A stretch of 64,000 bases of DNA from Variovorax boronicumulans (GTDB lineage Bacteria; Pseudomonadota; Gammaproteobacteria; Burkholderiales; Burkholderiaceae_C): positions 1 to 64,000 of the forward strand of contig NZ_JARXVG010000020.1 in the NCBI RefSeq assembly GCF_029892485.1, written 5' to 3'. A program made the position numbers and the translations under genes. Below, piece after piece: positions 8,359 through 16,828 of the stretch (positions are counted from its first letter, which is position 1; each line of letters opens with the position of its first letter). The notes under the pieces are model-generated. The model was not told the origin of the DNA and did not search any database. It saw only the letters and a list, made by a program, of their open reading frames with translations.

Positions 8359-9204
8359 ATGACCACCTCCGCCGAACTCCTGAAGTCCGCCGACCCGGTG
8401 GCCGCGCTCAAGGCACTGAGCGACGAGGTGCGCGCCAAGCCTTCCGACAGCAAGCACCGCGTGTTCATGGCGCAGTTGCTCTGCGTGCTGGGCCAGTGGG
8501 AGCGCGCGCTCAACCAGCTCACCGTCGCGGCCGAGCTCGATGCGCTCGCCGTTCCGATGAAGCAGGTCTACGGCGAGGCCGTGCGCTGCGAGGGCCTGCG
8601 CGCCGAGGTGTTCGCCGGCACGCGCACGCCCATGATCTTCGGCCAGCCCGACGAATGGCTGGCGCTGCTCATCGAGTCGCTGCTGCGGCAGGGGCGCGGC
8701 GAGTCCGAGCTGGCCGAGGACCTTCGCCAACGCGCGTTCGATGGCGCACCCGCCATCGCCGGCACCATCGACGGCACGCCCTTCGAATGGCTCGCCGATG
8801 CCGACATGCGACTGGGCCCCGTGCTCGAAGCCTTTGTCAACGGCAAGTACTACTGGATTCCCTACGCCCGGCTCGCGCACATCAAGATCGAGCCGCCCGA
8901 GGACCTGCGCGACTGCGTCTGGATGCCCGCGCACCTGCAGTTCGAGAACGGCGGCGAAACCCTCGCGCTCATTCCCACGCGCTACGAAGGCACCGAGAAG
9001 AGCGAAGACGGCGAACTGCGGCTCGCGCGCAAGACCGAGTGGCGCGAGCTGCGACCCGAAGTCTGGGCGGGCTATGGCCAGCGCGTGCTCGGCAGCGATG
9101 CCGGTGAGTACGCATTGATGGACGTGCGCGAGATTCTCTTCAACCCGGTGGCCTCCGCCGAAGAAGCAACGCCAGAGGAAGGCACCGAGAGCGGAGGCGG
9201 CTGA
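8359..9204 (+). CDS. tagJ: T6SS accessory protein TagJ (ImpE family)
   Basis: The 281-residue protein starts one base after the preceding stop. It opens with a TPR-like helical region (ELLKSADPVAALKALSDEV...FMAQLLCVLGQWERAL) typical of ImpE/TagJ, and the C-terminal half has the conserved WIPYARLAHIKIEPPEDLRD block. In other systems TagJ binds the sheath protein TssB and accompanies ClpV-class systems. It is followed at once by tssE. Confidence 0.9.
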   Translation: MTTSAELLKSADPVAALKALSDEVRAKPSDSKHRVFMAQLLCVLGQWERALNQLTVAAELDALAVPMKQVYGEAVRCEGLRAEVFAGTRTPMIFGQPDEWLALLIESLLRQGRGESELAEDLRQRAFDGAPAIAGTIDGTPFEWLADADMRLGPVLEAFVNGKYYWIPYARLAHIKIEPPEDLRDCVWMPAHLQFENGGETLALIPTRYEGTEKSEDGELRLARKTEWRELRPEVWAGYGQRVLGSDAGEYALMDVREILFNPVASAEEATPEEGTESGGG

Positions 9205-9205
9205 G

Positions 9206-9721
9206 GTGGCCGAGCTCACCGCCCAGGAGCGCCTGCAGCCCTCGCTGCTCGACCGCCTGGTCGACAACGCGCCCACCGAAAAACGCGAGAGCGACGAGAA
9301 GCGCACGCTCACCAAGCAGGCGCTGCGCGCGGCCGTGCTGCGTGACCTGAGCTGGCTCTTCAACGCCACCGGCTTCGGGCTTGCGATGGACGACAAGCAG
9401 TACCCCAATGCAGCGCGCTCGGTCATCAACTACGGATTGCCTATGCTGTCTGGCCAGTTCACCTCGTCGGTGCAGCGTGTCAGCATGGAACAGGCTTTGA
9501 AGAACGCAATCCTGCAGTTCGAGCCGCGCATTTTGTCCCGCACCCTCGAAGTGGAACTCGTCATGGAAGGCTCGTCACTGGACTCGCACAACAGCATCGG
9601 GCTGCAGATCCGCGGCATGCTGTGGGCGCAACCCGTGCCGCTGGAGTTCCTGATGCGAAGCCGAGTTGATTTGGAAGAAGGCCGCATAGAGATCGTGGAC
9701 ATGGCGCAAAACCCAAGGTAA
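9206..9721 (+). CDS. tssE: T6SS baseplate subunit TssE (gp25-like)
   Basis: The 171-residue protein starts at a GTG one base after the tagJ stop, with GGAGGCGG upstream as ribosome-binding site. The N-terminal ERLQPSLLDRLVDN motif and the gp25-like body (LRDLSWLFNAT..., SVINYGLPMLSG, FEPRILSRTLEVELV) identify TssE, the wedge protein from which the contractile sheath polymerises. Its length is usual for the family. Confidence 0.93.
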   Translation: MAELTAQERLQPSLLDRLVDNAPTEKRESDEKRTLTKQALRAAVLRDLSWLFNATGFGLAMDDKQYPNAARSVINYGLPMLSGQFTSSVQRVSMEQALKNAILQFEPRILSRTLEVELVMEGSSLDSHNSIGLQIRGMLWAQPVPLEFLMRSRVDLEEGRIEIVDMAQNPR

Positions 9722-9729
9722 GTCCTGAC

Positions 9730-11622
9730 ATGGACCCTCGGCTGCTGAACCTGTATGAACAGGAACTGCGCTATTTCCGCGAGAGCTCTTCGGAGTTCGC
9801 GCGCGCCTTTCCGAAGATCGCGCACCGGCTGGGCATCGAGGGCCAGGAGGTCGCCGATCCTTATGTGGAGCGGCTGATCGAGGCCACGGCCTTTCTGTCG
9901 GCACGCGTCAACCTCAAGCTGGATGCCGAGTACCCGCGCTTCACGGGGCACCTGCTGGACATCGTCTATCCGAATTTCCTGGCACCCACGCCTGCGATGG
10001 CGGTCGTTTCGTTTGCGCCGGATCTTGACGATGCGAACCTGGCCACCGGCCCGAAGCTGCCGCGCGGCGCCGGGTTGCGCGCACGCCAGGCCGTGGGGCA
10101 GAACACGCACTGCGAGTTCCGCACATCGAGCGCACTGCGCATCTGGCCGATGGAGGTGCAGCGCGCGCAGTACTTCACCTACGCGCCCGACCTGCCGCTG
10201 ACCACGCATCCGCAATCGCGCGCCATCCGCGGCGGCCTGCGCATCGCGCTGCGCGCAACAGCGGGGCTCAAGTTCAACCAGATCGCGCTCGACGACCTGG
10301 TGCTGCACCTGGGCGGCGCCGAAGACGTCGCTTGGCAGCTGCAGGAATGCGCATTGGGCCAGCCCATCGGCGTGATGGTGCGGCCGCTGTCGCCCACCGG
10401 CGCATTGCAGGGAGTGGCGCAAAGCCTGCCGCCCAGCGCGATCCAACCTGTCGGTTTTGAAGACGACGAGGCACTGCTGCCGGTCACGGCCACGGGCTTC
10501 TCGGGCTTTCGCCTGCTGCAGGAGTACTTCGCGTTTCCGCAGCGCTTCCAGTTCCTGCGCATCGCCGGGCTGCAGGCGCTGCTCGCGACGATGCCGGTCG
10601 CCGACATCGAGCTGGTGCTGCTGTTCTCCCGCGGCGATGCGGCGCTCGAAAAACTGGTGAGCGCCGAGAACGTGCAGTTGCACTGCGTGCCGGTGATCAA
10701 TCTCTTCAACAAGCGGCTGGACCGCGTGCCGCTGAGCGAAGGCGTGAGCCAGTTCCACCTGGTGCCCGACCGCACGCGGCCGCAGGACTTCGAGGTGCAC
10801 ACCGTCACCGAGGTCGTCGGCCACGGCGCGCCCGGCGCCGATGCGTCGGCGGCGGAGCAGCCGTTCCGGCCTTTCTATTCCGCCTTCCACGGCACGCGGC
10901 ACAGCCACCCCGCCTACTTCACGACCACGCGCGAGCCGCGCATGCTGTCGGTGAGGCAGCGCACCGAGGGGCATCGCAGCAGCCACATCGGCTCCGAGGT
11001 CTACATGCAGATCGTCGATCCGCAGCAGGCGCCGTATGCGGCCACGCTGCGGCAGCTGGCGGTGAGCGCGCTGTGCACGAACCGCGACCTGCCGCTCCTG
11101 ATGCCGCTGGGCCGCGACAACGACTTCGATTGCGTCGACTCCTTCCCCGTGCAGCGCGTGCGCATGGTGCGCGGGCCGTCGCGGCCGGTGTCGCCGGTGG
11201 TGAGCCAGGGGCTGGGCTGGCGGGTGGTCGATCACCTCGCGCTCAACTACCTCTCGATTTCCGACAGCACGCCGGAGCAGGGCGCCGCTGCATTGCGCGA
11301 GACGCTGATGCTCTATGCCACGCATGCCGACGAGATGCGCCAGGGCCAGGTGCGCGGGCTCCTGTCGGTCAAGAGCAAGCCGGTGGCGCGCCGCCTGCCG
11401 CTCAAGGGGCCTATCGCCTTCGGGCGTGGGCTCGAGGTGACGCTGGAGGTCGACAAGGATGCGTTCCACGGCCACAGCGTGTTCCTGTTCGGCGCAGTGA
11501 TGTCGCGCTTTCTCGCGCGCCATGTGGAGGTCAACCACTTCGTCGAGACCGTGCTGCGCGTGGCAGGCAAGGGCGAGACCATGCGATGGAGGCCGCTGTG
11601 CGGGACCCGGCAGATTCTGTAG
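9730..11622 (+). CDS. tssF: T6SS baseplate subunit TssF
   Basis: The 630-residue product begins MDPRLLNLYEQELRYFRESS, the hallmark N-terminus of TssF (ImpG/VasA), followed by the FARAFPKIAHRLGI and DPYVERLIEATAFL motifs. It forms the baseplate wedge with TssE, TssG and TssK. It starts eight bases after tssE and overlaps tssG by 37 bases, as is common for this pair. Full length. Confidence 0.95.
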   Translation: MDPRLLNLYEQELRYFRESSSEFARAFPKIAHRLGIEGQEVADPYVERLIEATAFLSARVNLKLDAEYPRFTGHLLDIVYPNFLAPTPAMAVVSFAPDLDDANLATGPKLPRGAGLRARQAVGQNTHCEFRTSSALRIWPMEVQRAQYFTYAPDLPLTTHPQSRAIRGGLRIALRATAGLKFNQIALDDLVLHLGGAEDVAWQLQECALGQPIGVMVRPLSPTGALQGVAQSLPPSAIQPVGFEDDEALLPVTATGFSGFRLLQEYFAFPQRFQFLRIAGLQALLATMPVADIELVLLFSRGDAALEKLVSAENVQLHCVPVINLFNKRLDRVPLSEGVSQFHLVPDRTRPQDFEVHTVTEVVGHGAPGADASAAEQPFRPFYSAFHGTRHSHPAYFTTTREPRMLSVRQRTEGHRSSHIGSEVYMQIVDPQQAPYAATLRQLAVSALCTNRDLPLLMPLGRDNDFDCVDSFPVQRVRMVRGPSRPVSPVVSQGLGWRVVDHLALNYLSISDSTPEQGAAALRETLMLYATHADEMRQGQVRGLLSVKSKPVARRLPLKGPIAFGRGLEVTLEVDKDAFHGHSVFLFGAVMSRFLARHVEVNHFVETVLRVAGKGETMRWRPLCGTRQIL

Positions 11623-12677
11623 CCACACGTGTGGACACGGCGCTGCGCGGGTGGTCGGCGCAGCCGTGGTCGTTCGATTACTTCGCGGTGATGCGCAGGC
11701 TGGAGTCCGTCGCCGCGACCACGCCGCGCTGGGGCCGCGCGCTGCTGCCGAGCGCCGAGCCGGTGCGCGTGGGACAGGAACCCTCGCTTTCGTTCGCACC
11801 TGCCAGCTTCAGCCGCTTCGAGCCCGCGACCGCGTACTCGCCGCCGCGCCTGCGCCAACATTTCTTCAGCTACGTCGGACCCAACGGCCCGCTGCCGGTT
11901 CACCTGAGCGACTTCATCCGCGAGCGCAGCCTGAATCACGGCGACCCGACCTGGCTGGCGTTTCTCGACAGCTTTCTCCATCGCTTCTCGCTGCACTTCT
12001 ACCGCGCGTGGGCGCAGGCACGGCCCGCGGTGGCGCTCGACCGTCCGGGCGAAGACCGCTTCAGGCTGCAGATCGGCGCGCTCATCGGCACCGGCACGCC
12101 GGGCCGGATCGGGCGCGACGAGGTGCACGACGATGCGCGCCTTCATTTCTCGGGCTGGCTTGCGCGCCGCGTGCACAACGCCGAGAGCGTGGAGTCGGTG
12201 CTGTGCAGCTACTTCGGCGTGCCGGTGACGCTGGAGCGCTGGGTCGGCCACTGGATGCGCGTGCCCGCGGACGAGGTCACGCGCCTCGGGCGTGGCGAGA
12301 GCTCGCGCTCGATGGGCATGGGCGCGATGCTCGGCACCCGCGCGTGGGACCGGCAGCACCGCGTGCGCCTGCACATGGGGCCGCTCACGCTGGACCAGTA
12401 CCGCATGTTCCTGCCCATCGGCACCGCGCGGCCGGTGCTGCAGCGCTGGATGCAGCAGCTGCTCGGCGACGAACTCGAATGGGATGCCGAGCTGGTGCTC
12501 GAGAAAACCGAGGTGCCCGTCACGCGGCTCGGGCAGAAGGCCGGCAATGCGCCGCGCCTGGGCTGGGCCTCGTGGCTTGGTCAAGACAAGCGTTCGAAAG
12601 ACGCGGCGGACGTGCGCATCGGCAACAGCTCGATGACCGTCCGGACCGCCCAGACTGCTGTGGGAGCCGCCGCATGA
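11586..12677 (+). CDS. tssG: T6SS baseplate subunit TssG
   Basis: I place the start at the ATG inside the end of tssF (MEAAVRDPADSV), giving 363 residues. WSFDYFAVMRRLESV, PVRVGQEPSLSFAP and VGPNGPLPVHLSDFIRER are the conserved TssG (ImpH/VasB) N-terminal blocks, and the C-terminal LGTRAWDRQHRVRLHMGPL block is intact. It forms the baseplate core with TssF. Its TGA overlaps the ATG of the next gene (ATGA). Confidence 0.93.
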   Translation: MEAAVRDPADSVATRVDTALRGWSAQPWSFDYFAVMRRLESVAATTPRWGRALLPSAEPVRVGQEPSLSFAPASFSRFEPATAYSPPRLRQHFFSYVGPNGPLPVHLSDFIRERSLNHGDPTWLAFLDSFLHRFSLHFYRAWAQARPAVALDRPGEDRFRLQIGALIGTGTPGRIGRDEVHDDARLHFSGWLARRVHNAESVESVLCSYFGVPVTLERWVGHWMRVPADEVTRLGRGESSRSMGMGAMLGTRAWDRQHRVRLHMGPLTLDQYRMFLPIGTARPVLQRWMQQLLGDELEWDAELVLEKTEVPVTRLGQKAGNAPRLGWASWLGQDKRSKDAADVRIGNSSMTVRTAQTAVGAAA

Positions 12678-14005
12678 CGACGGCATCCGCCCGCGAAGAC
12701 ACGCTCGCGCTCGACGAGGCGCTGGCGCAAGCGGCGACCCTGATGAAGGCGAAGCAGCTGGATGCGGCCGACGAGTTGCTCGCCCGCATCCTGGGGGCCG
12801 CGCCCGCCGACCCCGACGCCTTGCACTACATGGGCTTGCTGCGCCATGCGCAGGGCCGTGCCGATGAAAGCATCGCGCTGATCGGGCGGTCGCTCACGTT
12901 GCAACCCGCACAGAGCGGCGCCTGGAACAACCTGGGCAACCTGCTGGTCGAGGCCGGGCGCGTCGACGATGCGATGCGTGCCTATGAAAACAGCGTCTCC
13001 TTCGCCAAGGGCGACGAAGGCGCCGACGCGCTGAGCAATATCGCCACGCTCGAACGCGGCAAAGGCCACTGGCAGGCCGCCGAGCGCGTCAGCCGCCGCG
13101 CGATCGAACTGCGGCCGGCGTTCAGCGAGGCCTGGTACAACCTGTCGATCGCGCTGATGGAGCAGGGGCGCATCCACGAGAGCGTCATCGCCAACAGCCG
13201 GGCGGTGGTGCTGCAGCCGCGCAACATGAGCGCGCGCTCGCGGGTGATTCGCGCGCTGGAGCTGCTCGGCGAGCGCGAGCAGGCCATCGGCATGTACCGC
13301 GAGTGGCTGGTCGAAGCGCCCGGCAACCCGGTGGTCTCGCATCTTCTTGCCGCCTGCGAGGGACATACGCCGGCACGCGCGAGCGACGGCTACGTCGAGA
13401 CCGTGTTCGACAGCTACGCCGGAAGCTTCGATGCCAGCCTGGAGAAGCTTCACTACCGCGCCCCCGAACTGGTGGCGCGCGCGGTGCAGGACATGTTCGG
13501 CCCGCCCGCCGCGAATCTGGCCGTGGTCGATGCCGGCTGCGGCACCGGGCTCTGCGCTCCGCTGCTGCGGCCCTGGGCTTCGCACCTGGCCGGCTGTGAC
13601 CTGTCGGTCGGCATGCTGCAGCGCGCGGAGCAACGCGGCGGCTACGACGTGCTGCACAAGGCCGAGCTCACCCACTACCTGCACACCCAGCCCGCCCGGT
13701 TCGACCTGGTGGCTTCGGCCGACACGCTGTGCTACTTCGGCGACCTGCACGAAGTGCTGGCGGCCGCCGCGCGCGCGCTGCGGCCCGAAGGCGGCGTGGC
13801 GTTCACGGTCGAGGCCATGGCCGGCGGCCGGGATGACTTCAGGCTCGAAGGCAACGGCCGCTACTGCCATGCGGCAGCGCATGTCGAGGCCTGTCTGGCG
13901 AGCGCCGGTTTCGGTGCCGTTCGCATCGAGCCGATCGTTCCTCGCCGCGAGGCGGGGCAGGACGTGCAGGGTTGGCTGGCCAGCGCAAGGCTTTCTGCGC
14001 AATGA
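12674..14005 (+). CDS. TPR-repeat protein with C-terminal SAM methyltransferase domain
   Basis: This 443-residue protein is coupled to tssG by an ATGA overlap. The N-terminal half (about 15-225) is TPR repeats (DALHYMGLLRHAQGRADESI, AWNNLGNLLVEAGRVDDAM, AWYNLSIALMEQGRIHESV). The C-terminal half (about 235-440) is a class I methyltransferase with motif I VVDAGCGTGLCAPLL near 284-298 and FDLVASADTLCYFGDL further on. No T6SS core component has this architecture. Its place between tssG and clpV suggests it modifies a T6SS protein, but the substrate cannot be read from sequence. Methylation of a small molecule is the alternative. Confidence 0.8.
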   Translation: MTTASAREDTLALDEALAQAATLMKAKQLDAADELLARILGAAPADPDALHYMGLLRHAQGRADESIALIGRSLTLQPAQSGAWNNLGNLLVEAGRVDDAMRAYENSVSFAKGDEGADALSNIATLERGKGHWQAAERVSRRAIELRPAFSEAWYNLSIALMEQGRIHESVIANSRAVVLQPRNMSARSRVIRALELLGEREQAIGMYREWLVEAPGNPVVSHLLAACEGHTPARASDGYVETVFDSYAGSFDASLEKLHYRAPELVARAVQDMFGPPAANLAVVDAGCGTGLCAPLLRPWASHLAGCDLSVGMLQRAEQRGGYDVLHKAELTHYLHTQPARFDLVASADTLCYFGDLHEVLAAAARALRPEGGVAFTVEAMAGGRDDFRLEGNGRYCHAAAHVEACLASAGFGAVRIEPIVPRREAGQDVQGWLASARLSAQ

Positions 14006-14074
14006 CACCGGGCATGGATCGCCGAACTTCAAATTGCCCGGGATGAATCGTCTTCAACAGATACGGAGTCTTCC

Positions 14075-16804
14075 ATGAGTGAAATCAGTCGCACCGCCCT
14101 CTTCGGCAAGCTCAACTCGCTGGCCTACAAGGCCATCGAAGGCGCCACGGTGTTCTGCAAGATGCGGGGCAACCCCTATGTGGAGCTGGAGCACTGGTTC
14201 GCCCAGCTGCTGCAGGCGCAGGACTCCGACCTGCACCGCGTGATCCAGCACTACGGCCTCGATGTGTCGGTGATTGCCAAGGACATGACCGCGGCGCTCG
14301 ACCGCCTGCCGCGCGGCGCCACCGCGATCAGCGATTTTTCTCCGCACATCGAGAACGCCATCGAACGCGCCTGGACCTACGCCACGCTGCAGTTCGGCGA
14401 GGCGCAGGTGCGCACGGGCTACATCCTGGTGGGCATGCTGAAGACGCAGAGCCTGCGCAATCCGCTCTTCAACCTCTCCAAGCAGTTCGAGAAGATCAAG
14501 GTCGAGGACCTGGCCGACAACTTCCCGAAGGTGTGCGACGCCTCGCCCGAATCTCAGATGCGCGCGCAGGACGGCACCGGCATGGGCAGCGGCGCCCCGG
14601 GCGAAGACTCGGGCGCGATGGCGCCCGCGGCCATGGGCAAGGGCGATGCGCTGAAGAAGTTTGCGGTCGACCTCACCGAGAAGGCCAAGAAGGGCGAGAT
14701 GGACCCGGTGACCGGGCGCGACGAAGAGATCCGCCAGATCGTCGACATCCTCATGCGCCGCCGCCAGAACAATCCGCTCTTGACCGGCGAGGCCGGCGTC
14801 GGCAAGACCGCGGTGGTCGAAGGTTTCGCACAGCGCCTCGCGCGCGGTGACGTGCCGCCGCAACTCAAGGACGTGAAGCTGCTCACGCTGGACATCGGTT
14901 TGCTTCAGGCCGGTGCGAGCATGAAGGGCGAGTTCGAGCAGCGCCTGCGCCAGGTGATCGACGAGGTGCAGAGCTCGCCGACGCCGATCATTCTTTTCAT
15001 CGACGAGATCCACACGCTCGTGGGCGCGGGCGGCGCGGCCGGCACCGGCGATGCGGCCAACCTGCTCAAGCCCGCGCTCGCGCGCGGCAACCTGCGCACC
15101 ATCGGTGCCACCACCTGGGCCGAGTACAAGAAGTACATCGAGAAAGATCCGGCCCTCACACGCCGCTTCCAGGTCGTGCAGGTGCCCGAGCCCGACGAGG
15201 TGAAGGCGATATTGATGCTGCGCGGCGTGGCCAGCGTGCTGGAGAAGCACCACCGAGTTCAGCTGCTGGACGAGGCCATCGAGGCCGCGGTCAAGCTCTC
15301 GCACCGCTACATTCCCGCGCGCCAGTTGCCAGACAAGGCCGTGAGCCTGCTCGATACCGCATGCGCCCGCGTGGCCGTGTCGCAGCATGCGACACCACCC
15401 GAGGTTGAAGACTGCATGCGCCGCATCGAAGGGCTCACGGTCGAGCAGGAGATCATCGGCCGCGAGGCCACCATCGGCATCGACGTGACCAAGCGTTCGA
15501 CGCAGGTCGAGGCGCTGCTGGTCGAATCGAAGCTGCAGCTCGAAGCGCTGAATGCGCGCTGGCAGGAAGAGAAGGGGCTGGTCGATCGGTTGCTGGAGTT
15601 GCGCAGCAAATTGCGTGCGGGCAATAAGCCGGTGGATGCAGCGCCTGCCGGCGGCGATGCGAACGCCGTCGTGCCCCCACCCCAACCCTCCCCCAGCGGG
15701 GGAGGGAGTGAAGACCGTGCGACGCTGTTGGCAGAACTGCACGAGCTGCAAGCCAAGATCCACGCGGTGCAGGGCGAATCGCCGCTCATCCTGCCTTCGG
15801 TCGACGAGCAGGCCGTGGCCTCCGTCGTCGCGGACTGGACCGGCATTCCCGTCGGCCGCATGGTCAAGAACGAAGTGGAGGCGGTGCTCAAGCTCGCCGA
15901 CACGCTCAACCAGCGCGTCATTGGCCAGAAGCATGGACTGGAGATGATCGCGCGCCGCATCCAGACTTCGCGCGCACGTTTGGACAACCCGCAGAAGCCC
16001 ATCGGCGTGTTCATGCTCTGCGGCACCTCGGGCGTCGGCAAGACCGAGACCGCGCTCGCACTTGCAGAAGCTTTGTATGGCGGCGAGCAGAACATCATCA
16101 CCATCAACATGAGCGAATTCCAGGAGGCGCACACCGTCTCCACGCTCAAGGGCGCTCCGCCCGGCTACGTGGGCTACGGGGAGGGCGGCATCCTGACCGA
16201 AGCGGTGCGCCGCCGTCCGTACAGCGTGGTGCTGCTCGACGAAGTGGAAAAGGCCCACCCCGACGTGCACGAGATCTTCTTCCAGGTCTTCGACAAGGGC
16301 TGGATGGAAGACGGCGAGGGCCGCATGATTGATTTCAAGAACACGATCATCCTGCTGACCACCAACGCCGGCAGCGAGCTCGTGATGAGCATGTGCCGCG
16401 ACCCCGAGCTGCTGCCCGATTCGAACGCGCTGGCCGATGCGCTGAAGGCACCGCTCATGAAGGTGTTCCCGCCCGCGCTGCTGGGCCGAATCGTCACGAT
16501 TCCTTATTACCCGCTGTCGCCGGACATGATGAAGAAGATCGTGCGGCTGCAACTGGGCCGCATCAAGAAGCGCGTGGAGACCAACCACGGCGTGCCTTTC
16601 GAATACACCGAGGCGGTGATCGAGCAGGTGGTCGCGCGCTGCCAGGACCCGGAGTCGGGCGGCCGCGTGATCGACGCGATCCTGACCAACACGGTGCTGC
16701 CCACGATTTCCGTCGAGTACCTGCAACGCCTGGCTTCGGGTGGCGAGATCCGCCGCGTCGCGCTGGACGTGAAGGACGCCGACTTCACCTACGCCTTCGA
16801 CTAA
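14075..16804 (+). CDS. tssH: T6SS sheath-disassembly ATPase ClpV (TssH)
   Basis: The 909-residue AAA+ protein has an N-terminal Clp domain (1-150), first Walker A GEAGVGKTAV (about 237-246) with Walker B ILFIDEIHT, and second Walker A GTSGVGKTET (about 650-659) with VVLLDEVEKAHP. It strips contracted TssB/TssC sheath for reuse. One oddity lies between the AAA+ domains: residues about 532-546 (VVPPPQPSPSGGGSED) are encoded by a REP-like palindrome inserted in frame. Confidence 0.97.
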   Translation: MSEISRTALFGKLNSLAYKAIEGATVFCKMRGNPYVELEHWFAQLLQAQDSDLHRVIQHYGLDVSVIAKDMTAALDRLPRGATAISDFSPHIENAIERAWTYATLQFGEAQVRTGYILVGMLKTQSLRNPLFNLSKQFEKIKVEDLADNFPKVCDASPESQMRAQDGTGMGSGAPGEDSGAMAPAAMGKGDALKKFAVDLTEKAKKGEMDPVTGRDEEIRQIVDILMRRRQNNPLLTGEAGVGKTAVVEGFAQRLARGDVPPQLKDVKLLTLDIGLLQAGASMKGEFEQRLRQVIDEVQSSPTPIILFIDEIHTLVGAGGAAGTGDAANLLKPALARGNLRTIGATTWAEYKKYIEKDPALTRRFQVVQVPEPDEVKAILMLRGVASVLEKHHRVQLLDEAIEAAVKLSHRYIPARQLPDKAVSLLDTACARVAVSQHATPPEVEDCMRRIEGLTVEQEIIGREATIGIDVTKRSTQVEALLVESKLQLEALNARWQEEKGLVDRLLELRSKLRAGNKPVDAAPAGGDANAVVPPPQPSPSGGGSEDRATLLAELHELQAKIHAVQGESPLILPSVDEQAVASVVADWTGIPVGRMVKNEVEAVLKLADTLNQRVIGQKHGLEMIARRIQTSRARLDNPQKPIGVFMLCGTSGVGKTETALALAEALYGGEQNIITINMSEFQEAHTVSTLKGAPPGYVGYGEGGILTEAVRRRPYSVVLLDEVEKAHPDVHEIFFQVFDKGWMEDGEGRMIDFKNTIILLTTNAGSELVMSMCRDPELLPDSNALADALKAPLMKVFPPALLGRIVTIPYYPLSPDMMKKIVRLQLGRIKKRVETNHGVPFEYTEAVIEQVVARCQDPESGGRVIDAILTNTVLPTISVEYLQRLASGGEIRRVALDVKDADFTYAFD
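15673..15712. repeat. REP-like element inserted in frame within clpV
   Basis: The palindrome GCCCCCACCCCAACCCTCCC then CCAGCGGGGGAGGGAGTGAA matches the reverse complement of copy 1 at 5676-5714. It is translated in frame as a Pro-Pro-Pro-Gln-Pro-Ser-Pro-Ser-Gly-Gly-Gly-Ser linker in the middle domain of ClpV. Confidence 0.75.
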
Positions 16805-16828
16805 GAGTCCATCTTTCAAGAGCAAAAA

